Notes under the pieces: generated by a model
Told to the model about the DNA's origin: nothing
Databases searched by the model: none
What the model saw: only the letters and a program-made list of their open reading frames with translations
Origin: Larkinella soli
GTDB lineage: Bacteria; Bacteroidota; Bacteroidia; Cytophagales; Spirosomataceae
Direction: 5' to 3'
Length of the DNA: 64,000 nt
Assembly (NCBI RefSeq): GCF_003703975.1
Contig: NZ_ML112623.1
Location: 1-64,000, forward strand
Program-made: the position numbers and the translations under genes
Shown: piece after piece, positions 53,611 to 63,313 of the stretch
How the letters are laid out: each line of letters starts with the position of its first letter
Position numbering within the stretch: the first letter of the stretch is position 1

Positions 53611-56600
53611 ATGAATCAGCCAACCCAACTCCTGTTCACCCTTGACCGGAACCTTTCCCTGCCGGCAAACGGAGTTGTGACCTTCAGCGCCGTTCGGGAC
53701 GCGAACGGAAAGGTTTCGGACCTGTGGCTCACGTCCTTCCACGTTCAGAACGGCCCCCACAGCCCGGGCCTGCCCGACCAGACCTCCGGCCTGACGATGT
53801 CCGGCCTGCTTCGGGAACTGCATCCTGACGAGGAAGCCGCCCTGCTGTTTCGGCAGTGTGTCGAGGTCGTCGAAACCCGGCGGCAGATCAGCCTGCGGCA
53901 GGGGTTCCATACCCCGGCCGGCATCCGGTTCTTCGAGTGGTCGGTCTTCCCGCAGGGCGACGGCCTCCTGATCCTCTACAATGAGACGCCGGCGGCCGGC
54001 CGGCCGCCGACCCTGACCCCGTCCGGCGACGGGCTGCTGAGACGCCTGCTGGATACGGCCACCTGCGGTCTGGTTTTCAGCCGCCCGCTGCGCGATTCCG
54101 AAAACCGCATCGTCGACTTCCAGGTCGAGGAGTGCAACGAAGCCATCTGCCGCATGACCGGTTTCCCGCGCCACCGGATGCTGACCGAAACCATGCTTAC
54201 CTGCGACCCGCTCGGGCTGGAGAACGGTATTTTCGAGCGATGGGCCGGGGTAATCCGGACGGGCCAGGAACAGGAGTTGGACCATTTTTTCGAAGGGGCC
54301 GGGCGGTGGCTGCGGCAGAAACTGACGCCCTGGGACGGAGGCATCCTGGCCTCTTTCGAGGATATAAGCGACGAACGGAGAAGCCGGCAGGCCGACCTGC
54401 TGGAGCAGGTGTTCAACAACGTCTATACCGGCATCGTAGTCTATGAGGCCGTGCGCCGGCCGACGACGGATCAGGAACCCGGCCCCATCGTCGATTTTTA
54501 CATCCGGCACATCAACGAGACGGCCGCCCGGATGCGTGGTCTGCCCGCCGACCGGATCGTGGGCCGGCTGGCGTCGGAACTGTTTCCCGAACAGAAATCC
54601 AAAGGACTCTTTCACCCCTTCGTACAGGTCTGCGAAACCGGCAAACCGATCCGGACCCAGAAGCATTACGCCGACTTCGGGGTGTGGGTCGACGTCTGCA
54701 TTACGCGCCAGGACGACGGTCTGGTGGTGACCTTCTCGGATATCACCGCCCAGCGAAAAGCCTCGGAGGAACTACAGCGGCAAACCCGCCTGCTCCAGAC
54801 GATCGTCGACCAGACCCAGGCGGGCATTTCGCTCATGGAACCGGTGTACGATGAGGCCGGGGACGTCACCGACTTCCGCATCGTGCTGGTCAACCAGTAT
54901 ACCGCCCGAACGTTCGGGCGGTCGGTGAAGGAACTGACCGACGGGCGGCCGCTGGGCGAAATCATGGTCGGCTGGCAGGAGACGGAGCGGTTTGGGATTC
55001 ACCGACAGGTGCTGGCCACCGGCGAACCCCACACGGCGGTTCTGTATCACGACAATTTCGGGTTCAGGGGCTGGTTCGAGGTCAGCATCGACCGGGTCGG
55101 AAACCGCCTGCTCCATACGCTGGTAGACATTACGGCCATCCGGCAGGCCGAAGAAGACCAGCGAAAACAGTCGGAACTGCTGCAGACGGTGGTCGATAAC
55201 CTCAAAGCCGGTCTGCTGCTGCTCGACGCCGTCCGCTCACCCGGCCCCAACGGCGAGCCGGGGCCCATCGTCGATTTCCGCTACCGGCTGACCAATGAAT
55301 ACAACGCCAGTCTGGGCCGCAAAACCGCCCTCGAACTGACGGGGCGGCTCGTGGCCGAAGCCTTCCCGGGCTGGCAGGAAACCGAACTGTTCCGGCGCAT
55401 GGTGGAAGTAGTCGAAACCGGCCGGCCGCAGACGAACGTGGCACCCTACGGCGAGTACGGCTGGGACGGCTGGTTCGACGGCAGCTATATCAAAATCGGC
55501 GACGGGCTTCTGTACACCTACGTGGACGTCACGGCCCTGAAAGAATCGGAGATCGACGCCCGCCGGAAACAGGAACTGCTCGACAGCATCCTGAACGCGT
55601 CTCCCACGGCCATCATGGCCTGCGAAGCCGTTCCGGGACCGGACGGCAGCCTCCCCGACTACCGGTATGTGGCGGTCAATGCGGTGGCCGCCGGGCTGTT
55701 CGGCCGGCCCCAGGGCGAAATCGTCGGACGCACTCTAAAAGAACTGTTTCCCAACGCCGGCCAGGCCGACTTTCTCGAATACTGGCAGCGGGCCTACGAA
55801 ACGGGCGAACCGCAGCAGTTCGAAACCCACTATCCGTTCGACGGCTACGATGCCTGGTACGAGATGAGCGTCGTCCGCTGGGGAGACGGGCTGGTCGTCG
55901 TCGGTTCGGACATCACCCAGACCCGAAAAGCCCAGCAGGAAAAGCAATACCAGGCCGAAACCTTCAACGCGGTTCTGTCTTCCATGCTGCACGGCATGGC
56001 CATCTTCCGCCTGGAGCGCGACGAGCGCGGAGAAGTCATCGACCTGCGCTACGAATACGTCAGCGAACAGGTGCTGCACGACACCGGCCTATCGCGCGGG
56101 CAGGTGATCGGCGAATCGGTGCTGCGGCTGTTTCCGGGCCTTCCGAATTCGGGATTCTGGCCCGCCTACCGGATGGTTCTGGAGGCCGGCGCTCCGCAGC
56201 AGTTTGAAGATCATTACATCTGGGACGGGGTCGACAACTACATACTGGGGCAGGTGGTCCGGATCGACGAGAACCGCATCGTGATGACCTACCAGATCCT
56301 GAACGAACTGAAAAAGGCGCAGAAACAGTCGGAGGAACAGACCCGGCTGCTGCGGTCGGTGCTGGACGGGTCCCAGAACGGCATCATCGCCTTCGACGCC
56401 GTCCGGAACGACCAGGGCGCCGTCGTCGACTTCCGGTATATCCTTCAGAATGAGGCCAACCGCCAGCGGGTCAGTCGGACCGACGAGCAGGTGATCGGCC
56501 GAACGATGATGGAGTTCTTCCCGGACGTGCGCGACAACGGCCTGTTCGACCGGTATGTAGAGGTGGTCGAAACCGGGAAACCGTTCCGGGCCGACATCGA

Positions 56601-57483
56601 ATACAATTACGGGACCGGCCTGGGCTGGTTCAACCTCTCAGTGGTCAAACGCGGGGACGGCATCGTGTTGACGGTCATGGACAAAACGGCCGAAAAGCGG
56701 GCTGAAGAAAACCAGCGGACCTACCAGCGCCGGCTCGAAGCCGCCAACGAGCAGCTGATGGAGTCCAACGAAAACCTCCAGTCGTTCGCCTACGTGGCTT
56801 CGCACGACCTTCAGGAACCCCTGCGGAAGATTCAGGCCTTCGGTGACGTGCTGGTGACCCGCTACCAGAGCAACCTGCCGCAGGAGGCCCAGGATCTGGT
56901 CCGGCGGATGCAGGTGGCCTCCGCCCGGATGAGCGACCTGATCCGCGACATCCTGGCCTACTCCCGCATCTCGACCCACGGGAAACCGTTCGAGCCGGTG
57001 CCGCTCGGCCGCCTGGTCGAGGAGATCCGGACCGACCTGGCCCACCGCATCGCCACGGCCGACGCCCGGCTGGAGGTCGGCCCGCTGCCCGAAGTCGACG
57101 GAGACCGGAGCCAGCTCTGGCAGCTTTTCAGCAACCTCCTCTCCAACGCCCTGAAATTTAACCGGCCCGGCCACCCGCCGGTGGTGGTCGTCCGCGCCGT
57201 CCGGCTGACGCCCGATCAGGCTCCCGGCCCGCTGAAGTCCCGCAATGTCCCGGGCTGGTGGGAAATCGGCGTCCGGGATAACGGCATCGGCTTCGACGAG
57301 AAATACCTTGAACGCATCTTCCAGCTCTTCCAGCGGCTGCACGGCAAAAACCAGTATCCGGGCAGCGGCATCGGGCTGGCCATCTGCAAAAAAGTGGCCG
57401 AACGGCACGGCGGCTGGCTCACCGCCGGCAGCAAACCCGGCGAGGGCGCCCATTTCAGGGTTTATCTTCCGGCCCGGAACTGA
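53611..57483 (+). CDS. Multi-PAS soluble sensor histidine kinase
   Basis: GTG at 53581 is in frame, but ATG at 53611 is preferred, giving 1290 residues. Seven PAS units of about 125 residues follow each other, each beginning like LLQTVVDNLKAGLLLLDAVR and continuing with IVDFRYRLTNEYN; the first 120 residues look like a degenerate eighth. The kinase core has the phospho-accepting His in YVASHDLQEPLRKIQAF, the N box in NLLSNALKFN, the G1 box in GVRDNGIGFDEKYLERIF and the G2 box in GSGIGLAICKKVAERHGG. No transmembrane helix or receiver domain is visible, so it senses inside the cell and its response regulator is elsewhere. HisKA bears the HDLQEPLRK sequence seen in phytochrome-like and light/oxygen kinases of Cytophagales. 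Confidence 0.92.
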   Translation: MNQPTQLLFTLDRNLSLPANGVVTFSAVRDANGKVSDLWLTSFHVQNGPHSPGLPDQTSGLTMSGLLRELHPDEEAALLFRQCVEVVETRRQISLRQGFHTPAGIRFFEWSVFPQGDGLLILYNETPAAGRPPTLTPSGDGLLRRLLDTATCGLVFSRPLRDSENRIVDFQVEECNEAICRMTGFPRHRMLTETMLTCDPLGLENGIFERWAGVIRTGQEQELDHFFEGAGRWLRQKLTPWDGGILASFEDISDERRSRQADLLEQVFNNVYTGIVVYEAVRRPTTDQEPGPIVDFYIRHINETAARMRGLPADRIVGRLASELFPEQKSKGLFHPFVQVCETGKPIRTQKHYADFGVWVDVCITRQDDGLVVTFSDITAQRKASEELQRQTRLLQTIVDQTQAGISLMEPVYDEAGDVTDFRIVLVNQYTARTFGRSVKELTDGRPLGEIMVGWQETERFGIHRQVLATGEPHTAVLYHDNFGFRGWFEVSIDRVGNRLLHTLVDITAIRQAEEDQRKQSELLQTVVDNLKAGLLLLDAVRSPGPNGEPGPIVDFRYRLTNEYNASLGRKTALELTGRLVAEAFPGWQETELFRRMVEVVETGRPQTNVAPYGEYGWDGWFDGSYIKIGDGLLYTYVDVTALKESEIDARRKQELLDSILNASPTAIMACEAVPGPDGSLPDYRYVAVNAVAAGLFGRPQGEIVGRTLKELFPNAGQADFLEYWQRAYETGEPQQFETHYPFDGYDAWYEMSVVRWGDGLVVVGSDITQTRKAQQEKQYQAETFNAVLSSMLHGMAIFRLERDERGEVIDLRYEYVSEQVLHDTGLSRGQVIGESVLRLFPGLPNSGFWPAYRMVLEAGAPQQFEDHYIWDGVDNYILGQVVRIDENRIVMTYQILNELKKAQKQSEEQTRLLRSVLDGSQNGIIAFDAVRNDQGAVVDFRYILQNEANRQRVSRTDEQVIGRTMMEFFPDVRDNGLFDRYVEVVETGKPFRADIEYNYGTGLGWFNLSVVKRGDGIVLTVMDKTAEKRAEENQRTYQRRLEAANEQLMESNENLQSFAYVASHDLQEPLRKIQAFGDVLVTRYQSNLPQEAQDLVRRMQVASARMSDLIRDILAYSRISTHGKPFEPVPLGRLVEEIRTDLAHRIATADARLEVGPLPEVDGDRSQLWQLFSNLLSNALKFNRPGHPPVVVVRAVRLTPDQAPGPLKSRNVPGWWEIGVRDNGIGFDEKYLERIFQLFQRLHGKNQYPGSGIGLAICKKVAERHGGWLTAGSKPGEGAHFRVYLPARN

Positions 57484-57495
57484 GATCGGCGGGTT

Positions 57496-58317
57496 TCAGA
57501 CCGGCCCGGCATACCGCGCCTTCAGCAACTGCATCATGTAAACGTTGATCTCCCACTGGTTGGCGATGGGCATATTCGTGAACGGCACGGGCGGCATATA
57601 AGGCGCCGGACCGAACTCGGCGGTGATCGTCAGTCGGTCGGCCCCCGCTTCCCGGCGGTTTGCGACGATGGCGTCCCACCAGACCAGGTGCGCATCCAGC
57701 GCCGGTTTCCACTCCGGCAGCCGGGGGTCCGACACCTGCGCCCCCTGCGAATGACCGACCCGCGCGTGGAAATGGTTCGTCCGTCGGCAGGCCGTCTCCA
57801 TCGCCAGCGGCTGCTGCTCCAGCAGCGATTCCGACACACAGCACCAGTGCGAAAAATCGCCGGTCAGCTTCAGAAACGGCAGGCGGTCCAGGTAGCCTTT
57901 CGTGACGTGGGCGGCAAACAGGGCCTTGTTGCGGTGAGTTTCGTGGCAGACCGGGATGCCGGTTTCCTGCTCGATGGCGTCGGCCAGCGCAAACAGATCG
58001 GTATTTTCCTCCGTCGGGAAAAAGTCCTTCCCGGTCTGGGCGTTGATCAGCAGAGGCCGGGCCTGGGCCAGATGGCGCAGATACCGCTCATAGCTTTGGA
58101 TATGTTCCCCGAAATCCTGCTCGAACGACTGGTAGTACTGCCCGATCAGCAGCAGGCCCGCATCGGCCAGGGCGTTGAGCATGGCGGTTCTTTCCGTTTC
58201 GTCGAACGGCACTTCGGCCTCGACGCCGTCGTACCCGGCGGCTTTGACCAGACGGCAGAATTCCGGCCAGGGCAGGTGGGAGCAGCCCCAGCGGGGGCAG
58301 AAAAACAGGAGAGTCAT
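57496..58317 (-). CDS. Sugar phosphate isomerase/epimerase-like TIM-barrel protein
   Basis: The 273-residue protein is of the AP-endonuclease/xylose isomerase-like TIM-barrel type. Likely metal ligands are visible along the strands: Glu/His in PVCHETHRNK, Asp and His in LKLTGDFSHWCC, His in NHFHARVGHSQG, and Glu in LTITAEFGPAPY. No signal peptide is present, so it is cytoplasmic. It follows the SGNH hydrolase on the same strand after 45 bases and probably shares its transcript, a pairing suited to using sugars freed from an acylated glycan. It ends 12 bases from the histidine kinase stop, convergently. Exact substrate unknown. Confidence 0.75.
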   Translation of the reverse strand: MTLLFFCPRWGCSHLPWPEFCRLVKAAGYDGVEAEVPFDETERTAMLNALADAGLLLIGQYYQSFEQDFGEHIQSYERYLRHLAQARPLLINAQTGKDFFPTEENTDLFALADAIEQETGIPVCHETHRNKALFAAHVTKGYLDRLPFLKLTGDFSHWCCVSESLLEQQPLAMETACRRTNHFHARVGHSQGAQVSDPRLPEWKPALDAHLVWWDAIVANRREAGADRLTITAEFGPAPYMPPVPFTNMPIANQWEINVYMMQLLKARYAGPV

Positions 58318-58362
58318 CAGGTTTGGTATCAGGAATAGTAACAGGTTCTTCGTAAGCAGGGC

Positions 58363-59697
58363 TTATTTCCCGGACGGATCGTCCAGCAATTCGCCGATGA
58401 TCAGCAGCTGTCCCGCATAGCCGTTCTTCGGTTCGTACGGTTTCGGGTCGGGGATGGTCTGGTTTCGTCTGGCCAGGATGGCGGCTTTGTCCAGCGTCCG
58501 GTCGTCGAGTTCGAACTCCACCACATGATCGCCCATCGGCACGGCCGGCAGCAGGAAATAGTGGGAGCGGTAATAGGTACAGAACTCGTCGAAACGCGGC
58601 ACCGGCGGCATTTCCTGCCCGTCGACAAAGACCCGGTACTGGCCGCAACCCGGCCCCATCACGTCATACAGGCCGAGCTGCGTCCCGCGGAAGCGAACCC
58701 GCAGGCGTTCCCCCGGCCGGCCGGCCTTCAACAGGGACGAAAACCGGTTCGCCAGCCGCCGGGCTACGGTATCCGTCGCGGGCGTGATGACCGTCCAGCC
58801 TCCGGTCCGGCCGGCTTTCCGGGCGTTCTCCATCCGCGCCTGCTCCCAGTGATCGGGCCGGAGCGGGTCGGGCAGGCGGCTTTTTCGCTTTCCCCCCCGG
58901 TCCGCGATCTGCGTCATCGACCGGGCCAGGGCTTCGGTGTAGAGCCGGTGGCCGGTTTGCGCGTAGGGATGCACGTTATCGGGCGAGAAAACCAGTTTGC
59001 CGGGAAATTCATCCGGTTTTCCCCTGAACACCAGCTCGCCCCGGTCCGCCAGCCGGATCACCTCCAGGCCCAGATGCACCGACGGGATGCCGTAATGATC
59101 GGCCACGCGCTCCATCGTCGAGGCCGACTCGGGAAACCGGCCGGCCGAGAGCGTCGGCGCCATCGACGCCATCACCGTGTAGACGAAACAGATGTCGGTT
59201 TTGGGGTCGGCCCGGCGGATCTGCCGGACGATGCCCTCCATCGCCTGCATGATTCGTTCCGCCGGCTTCCCGTTGTCGTTCACCGCAAACTCGACGAAAA
59301 CCAGGTCCGGCCGGTGGTTCAGCACCTGCTCCCGGAGCCGGAAAACCCCCAGGTCGGAGCCGGTTCCGCCGATGGCGGCATTGATGGATTCGATGGGAGT
59401 CTGCGGGTAGCGGCTCTGAAACCAGGCCACCGACTGCTCGCGCCAGCCGCCCCCGGCTTCGGTGATGCTGCCGCCCAAGTAGGCGATCTTCACCGGCATC
59501 CGGTCGGCCAGCTTCCGGAAGAAATAGGGCAGCCCGGCCCGCACCCGGCATTCCTCGGCCCGGACGAGTTCCTGCGCGCCGGCCGGCCGGATGCCGGTGA
59601 TCAGAAGAAAAAACAGGGCGAGCACCCCCGGGAAGCCGAACCGGGCCGGTCGGCTCTTTACTGGAAATCCCATAGTTAAAACGATATTCCTTTCCAT
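58363..59697 (-). CDS. Secreted SGNH/GDSL-type hydrolase
   Basis: The ORF starts at 59697; an internal ATG at 59673 (MGFPVKSRPARF) gives a cleaner signal peptide (VLALFFLLITGIRPAGAQ). The SGNH core has the nucleophile block KIAYLGGSITEAGGGW, the Gly/Asn blocks INAAIGGTGSDLGVFR and VFVEFAVNDNG, and the catalytic Asp-His in FSPDNVHPYAQTGH. About 170 further residues form a beta-rich C-terminal domain (RFRGTQLGLYDVMGPGC), similar to the extra domain of carbohydrate esterases. It probably removes acetyl or other acyl groups from a carbohydrate in the periplasm. The isomerase-like gene follows it. Confidence 0.82.
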   Translation of the reverse strand: MERNIVLTMGFPVKSRPARFGFPGVLALFFLLITGIRPAGAQELVRAEECRVRAGLPYFFRKLADRMPVKIAYLGGSITEAGGGWREQSVAWFQSRYPQTPIESINAAIGGTGSDLGVFRLREQVLNHRPDLVFVEFAVNDNGKPAERIMQAMEGIVRQIRRADPKTDICFVYTVMASMAPTLSAGRFPESASTMERVADHYGIPSVHLGLEVIRLADRGELVFRGKPDEFPGKLVFSPDNVHPYAQTGHRLYTEALARSMTQIADRGGKRKSRLPDPLRPDHWEQARMENARKAGRTGGWTVITPATDTVARRLANRFSSLLKAGRPGERLRVRFRGTQLGLYDVMGPGCGQYRVFVDGQEMPPVPRFDEFCTYYRSHYFLLPAVPMGDHVVEFELDDRTLDKAAILARRNQTIPDPKPYEPKNGYAGQLLIIGELLDDPSGK

Positions 59698-59879
59698 AAA
59701 TCAATTCCTGCGCATTATCTACCGCTTTTCTGAAAAAAGCCCGTCGATTCCTCCGGCTTCCGGCCTTTGATACCGCTCGCGAGAATCTTCATCCGCTTTA
59801 TAAATATTTTGGCTCATCGGGGCCGGGCGCCTTCTACTTTTATTCCAACTTCATCAACTCTATTGAATTGAATCTTCCC

Positions 59880-60467
59880 ATGAATGCACAATTGCGCTCG
59901 CTTCTGGAGGACCTCTATCGTTTCGGCTGCGAAAACGATGCGGAGGCCCAGGACCGAGGTGCTAAACTACTGAACATCACCCCCGATACGGGCGAGTTTC
60001 TCTCCCTGCTGATCAAAGCCGTCGATGCGCGGGCCATTCTGGAAATCGGAACCTCCAACGGGTACTCGACGCTCTGGCTGGCCGACGCGGCCCGGGAGAC
60101 GGGCAGCCGGCTGATTACCGTCGAACACAGTGCGTCCAAAGCGGCCGCGGCCCGGGAGAACTTCGCCAAAAGCGGTCTGGCCGACCGGATCGAACTGACG
60201 GTGACGCAGGCCGGCGCGTTCCTGCAGGCGCAGACCGCCGAATCGTTCGACTTCATCTTTCTGGATGCCAACCGGTCGGAGTATGAGAACATGTGGGTAT
60301 TGCTGGATGCCTGCCTGAAACCGGGCGGGCTGCTCGTGGTCGACAATGCGGTTTCCCACCAGGAGGAGATGGTTCCGTTCAAAAACCGGATCGAGGAAAC
60401 GCCGGGTTATGTCACCGCGCTGGTGCCCGTCGGGAAGGGCGAACTGCTGGCCTGGAAGTCGCGATAA
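59880..60467 (+). CDS. Class I SAM-dependent O-methyltransferase
   Basis: TTG at 59868 is in frame, but ATG at 59880 is preferred, giving 195 residues. The SAM-binding motif I is ILEIGTSNGYSTLWLADAA, followed by LITVEHSASKAAAARENF (acidic residue for the ribose) and FDFIFLDANRSEYENMW, with KPGGLLVVDNAVSH near the end. This is the catechol O-methyltransferase-like/YrrM group, whose members methylate hydroxyls of small phenolic or other metabolites, often with a divalent metal. It stands alone between the SGNH gene and the ABC permease; its substrate cannot be inferred from context. Confidence 0.88.
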   Translation: MNAQLRSLLEDLYRFGCENDAEAQDRGAKLLNITPDTGEFLSLLIKAVDARAILEIGTSNGYSTLWLADAARETGSRLITVEHSASKAAAARENFAKSGLADRIELTVTQAGAFLQAQTAESFDFIFLDANRSEYENMWVLLDACLKPGGLLVVDNAVSHQEEMVPFKNRIEETPGYVTALVPVGKGELLAWKSR

Positions 60468-60642
60468 GGCCGGCCGGATGCGACCGCCGGAAGAAGTGTC
60501 CGTTCAGGGACGGAGCCTGTCCATTTGCGGACAAAACCGGCTTTAATTCCTTCCGGGAAATAGCGCATACGGAACAGGGACGGCCTTTCCGGGTCTTTGG
60601 CCGGAGATTTGAGCGGGTCAGTTCACCAGCCCTCAACCGGAC

Positions 60643-63078
60643 ATGATTCGCAATTACCTTAAGATCGCCCTGCGTAACCTGCTGCGTCACCCGGGCTTTT
60701 CGGCCATCAACATCGTCGGGCTTTCCGTCGGTCTGGCCTGCTGCCTGAGCATTTACCTGTTCGTTCAGGATGAACTGAGTTACGACCGGTTCGTGCCCGG
60801 CGCCGACCGGATCTACCGGCTCGTGAACGCCCGGACTTCGGAGGGTCGGCAGAGCCTGACGGCCTCCACCCCGCCCGCCTACGGCCCGACGCTGAAAGCC
60901 GACTTCCCGGAAGTGGAGCGGATGACCCGGGTCTTTGCCTTCAACGGCAACCCGCTGGTGACCTACGGAACGACCAAATTCTTCGAAAACGACCTGCTGC
61001 TGGCCGATTCGACCTTCTTCGAGGTGTTCGGTTATCCGCTGACGCGAGGCAATCCGAAACTGGCACTGCAAGGGGCCAATACCATCGTGATTTCGGAGTC
61101 GCTGGCGCGAAAATTCTTCGGCAGCGAGGACCCGATCAACAAACAACTCAAGCTTTCCTTCGGCGACGCGATCCCGTTCCGGATCACCGGCATCATGAAG
61201 GACCTGCCTTCGCAGTCGCACCTGAAGGTGAATGCGGTCGGCTCGTTCAGCACCCTGCGGGCCTTCGTCGATCCGGCCCGGCTCGCCAACTGGCGCTGGC
61301 AGCAGTTCCACACCTACGTCGCGCTGACGCCCGGCTTCGACCCGGCGCGGCTGGAAGCCAAGCTCCCCGGCCTGCTGGCCCGGTATGCCAAACCCGAACT
61401 GGATAAGATCGGGCTGAGTTACCAGACCCGTCTCCAGCCCCTGACCGACATCCACCTGCGGTCGGCAGACCTGGAATACGACAACGCCCAGAAGGGCAAC
61501 ATCCGCTACGTCTACGCCCTGATCGTCATTGCGGTTTTTGCGCTGCTGATCGCCTGTTTCAACTTCATGAACCTCAGCACCGCCCGTTCGCTGACGCGGG
61601 CCAGGGAGGTCGGGCTGCGCAAGGCCATCGGCGCCCACCGGGGGCAGCTGATCGGGCAGTTCCTGGGTGAATCGCTGCTGCTGACGGCCCTGGCCATGAT
61701 CATTGCCCTCGGCCTGACCGCCCTGATCCTCCCCTCCTTCACGGACTGGGTCGACAAGTCCCTGTCGCTGAGCACGCTTTTCCGGCCCCGTTTTCTGCTG
61801 GGACTGGTCGTGGCGGTCGGGGTAGTCGGGGGGCTGGCGGGAATTTACCCGGCGTTCTTCCTGTCGGGCTTCCGGCCGGTGCAGGTGCTGGCGGGCCATC
61901 TGATCCGGTCGACGGGGAAGGGGGCCGTTTCGCTCCGTAAAACGCTGGTGGTGCTGCAGTTTACGGCCTCGACGGTGCTGATCATCGGCACGGCGGTCGT
62001 GTTTTCGCAGCTTCGATACATCCAGCAGAAAGACCTGGGCTTCGCTAAAGAGCAGGCCGTCGTGCTGCCGCTCCGAAACCAGGCGATGCAGGAAGGCTAC
62101 GAAGCCGTCAAGAACGATCTGCAGCGGCACCCCGGCATCTGGGCGGCCACGGCCTGCTACGGCATTCCCGGCGGCCTCTTCGCGGGTGACGGCATCCGGC
62201 TGCCCGGGAAAGACGAGGAGATCGGGACCAATATGTTCATCGTCGACGCGGACTACATCCCGGCGATGGGCATGAAGATGGTTGCGGGCCGGAGCTTCTC
62301 CCGGAAATTCGGAACGGACCTGAAGGAGGGTTTCGTCCTGAACGAAGCGGCCGTCGCGGCCTTCGGCCTCGGAACCCCGCAGCAGGCCCTCGGCAAAGCG
62401 ATCCTCTGGCCCCAGTGGAACCCCTCCACGCCGGCCGACACCCTCAAGCGGGGCCGCGTGATCGGGGTGGTGAAAGACTTCAACTACAAATCGCTGCACC
62501 AGAAGATCGAGCCGCTGGTAATGCACATCTATCCCTCGGCGTTCTCCTACCTCGTGGTCCGGGTGCAGCCGGGCCATCTTCCGGCCGCGCTGGAGGTGAT
62601 GAAAGCGAAGTGGAAGGCGCTGGCTCCCGAGTGGCCGTTCGAATACCAGATCGTGGACGAGGAATTTGCCCGGTTCTACCGGAGCGAGCAGCTGTTCGGG
62701 AAGCTGTTCAGCCTGTTCACGGCCCTGTCCATTTTCATCGCGTGTCTGGGGCTTTTCGGGCTGGCGGCTTTCATGGCCCAGCAGCGGACGAAAGAGATCG
62801 GGGTGCGGAAGGTGCTGGGCGCGTCGGTCGCCGGCATCGTGCTTCTTTTGTCGAAGGACTTCCTGAAGCTGGTGCTGATCGCCATCGTCATTGCCTCCCC
62901 CCTGGCCTGGTACGCCATGAAAAGCTGGCTGGCCGACTTCGCCTACCGGATCGACATCGAATGGTGGATGTTCGTGCTGGCGGGGCTGCTGGCCATCGGC
63001 ATCGCCCTGCTGACCGTCAGCATCCAGTCGATCAAAGCCGCGCTGATGAATCCGGTGCATTCGCTGCGGTCGGAGTGA
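60643..63078 (+). CDS. MacB/FtsX-type ABC transporter permease
   Basis: The 811-residue protein starts with IRNYLKIALRNLLRHPGFSA and a membrane helix (INIVGLSVGLACCLSIYLFV), then a periplasmic MacB-type domain, an FtsX block (ALLIACFNFMNLSTARSLTR, REVGLRKAIGAHRGQLIGQF) and a second half with another periplasmic domain and FtsX block (FIACLGLFGLAAFMAQQRTK, EIGVRKVLGASVAGIVLLLS). This duplicated 800-residue form is typical of Bacteroidota, where such permeases are numerous and act in transport or envelope stress rather than in a known pathway. No ATPase gene is adjacent. A repeat begins right after its stop. Confidence 0.9.
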   Translation: MIRNYLKIALRNLLRHPGFSAINIVGLSVGLACCLSIYLFVQDELSYDRFVPGADRIYRLVNARTSEGRQSLTASTPPAYGPTLKADFPEVERMTRVFAFNGNPLVTYGTTKFFENDLLLADSTFFEVFGYPLTRGNPKLALQGANTIVISESLARKFFGSEDPINKQLKLSFGDAIPFRITGIMKDLPSQSHLKVNAVGSFSTLRAFVDPARLANWRWQQFHTYVALTPGFDPARLEAKLPGLLARYAKPELDKIGLSYQTRLQPLTDIHLRSADLEYDNAQKGNIRYVYALIVIAVFALLIACFNFMNLSTARSLTRAREVGLRKAIGAHRGQLIGQFLGESLLLTALAMIIALGLTALILPSFTDWVDKSLSLSTLFRPRFLLGLVVAVGVVGGLAGIYPAFFLSGFRPVQVLAGHLIRSTGKGAVSLRKTLVVLQFTASTVLIIGTAVVFSQLRYIQQKDLGFAKEQAVVLPLRNQAMQEGYEAVKNDLQRHPGIWAATACYGIPGGLFAGDGIRLPGKDEEIGTNMFIVDADYIPAMGMKMVAGRSFSRKFGTDLKEGFVLNEAAVAAFGLGTPQQALGKAILWPQWNPSTPADTLKRGRVIGVVKDFNYKSLHQKIEPLVMHIYPSAFSYLVVRVQPGHLPAALEVMKAKWKALAPEWPFEYQIVDEEFARFYRSEQLFGKLFSLFTALSIFIACLGLFGLAAFMAQQRTKEIGVRKVLGASVAGIVLLLSKDFLKLVLIAIVIASPLAWYAMKSWLADFAYRIDIEWWMFVLAGLLAIGIALLTVSIQSIKAALMNPVHSLRSE

Positions 63079-63081
63079 AAC

Positions 63082-63205
63082 CCCCCCCCGGCCCCCTCCT
63101 AAAACAGGAGGGGGAGTGCGCTGCCCGATTTAAACCCTGCGGAGCCACCCCCTCCTTACCAAGGAGGGGGCCGGGGGGTGGTCCGGCGCTCCGGCTGGGG
63201 GTGGT
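63082..63205. repeat. Nested GC-rich palindromic repeat, copy 5
   Basis: CCCCCCCCGGCCCCCTCCT and AGGAGGGGGCCGGGGGGTGG frame the hairpins CCCCCTCCTAAAACAGGAGGGGG and CCCCCTCCTTACCAAGGAGGGGG. The spacer (AGTGCGCTGCCC ... CCTGCGGAGCCAC) is the same subtype as copy 2. It begins a few bases after the permease stop. Confidence 0.85.
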
Positions 63206-63313
63206 CCCCGGCCGTTTCCCTCAATTTTCGCCGGGCGGGGTAGTGGTATTTCGTTCAACAGCTGTCTTAGGGCATACCAACAGTGGCTGAACCCCTTACC
63301 GCCCCGGTCTGAG

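Noticed and set aside
60412-63060. 882-residue minus-strand open frame
   Set aside because: It is the shadow of the FtsX-type permease, rich in Gln, Arg, Asp and His with no family motif.
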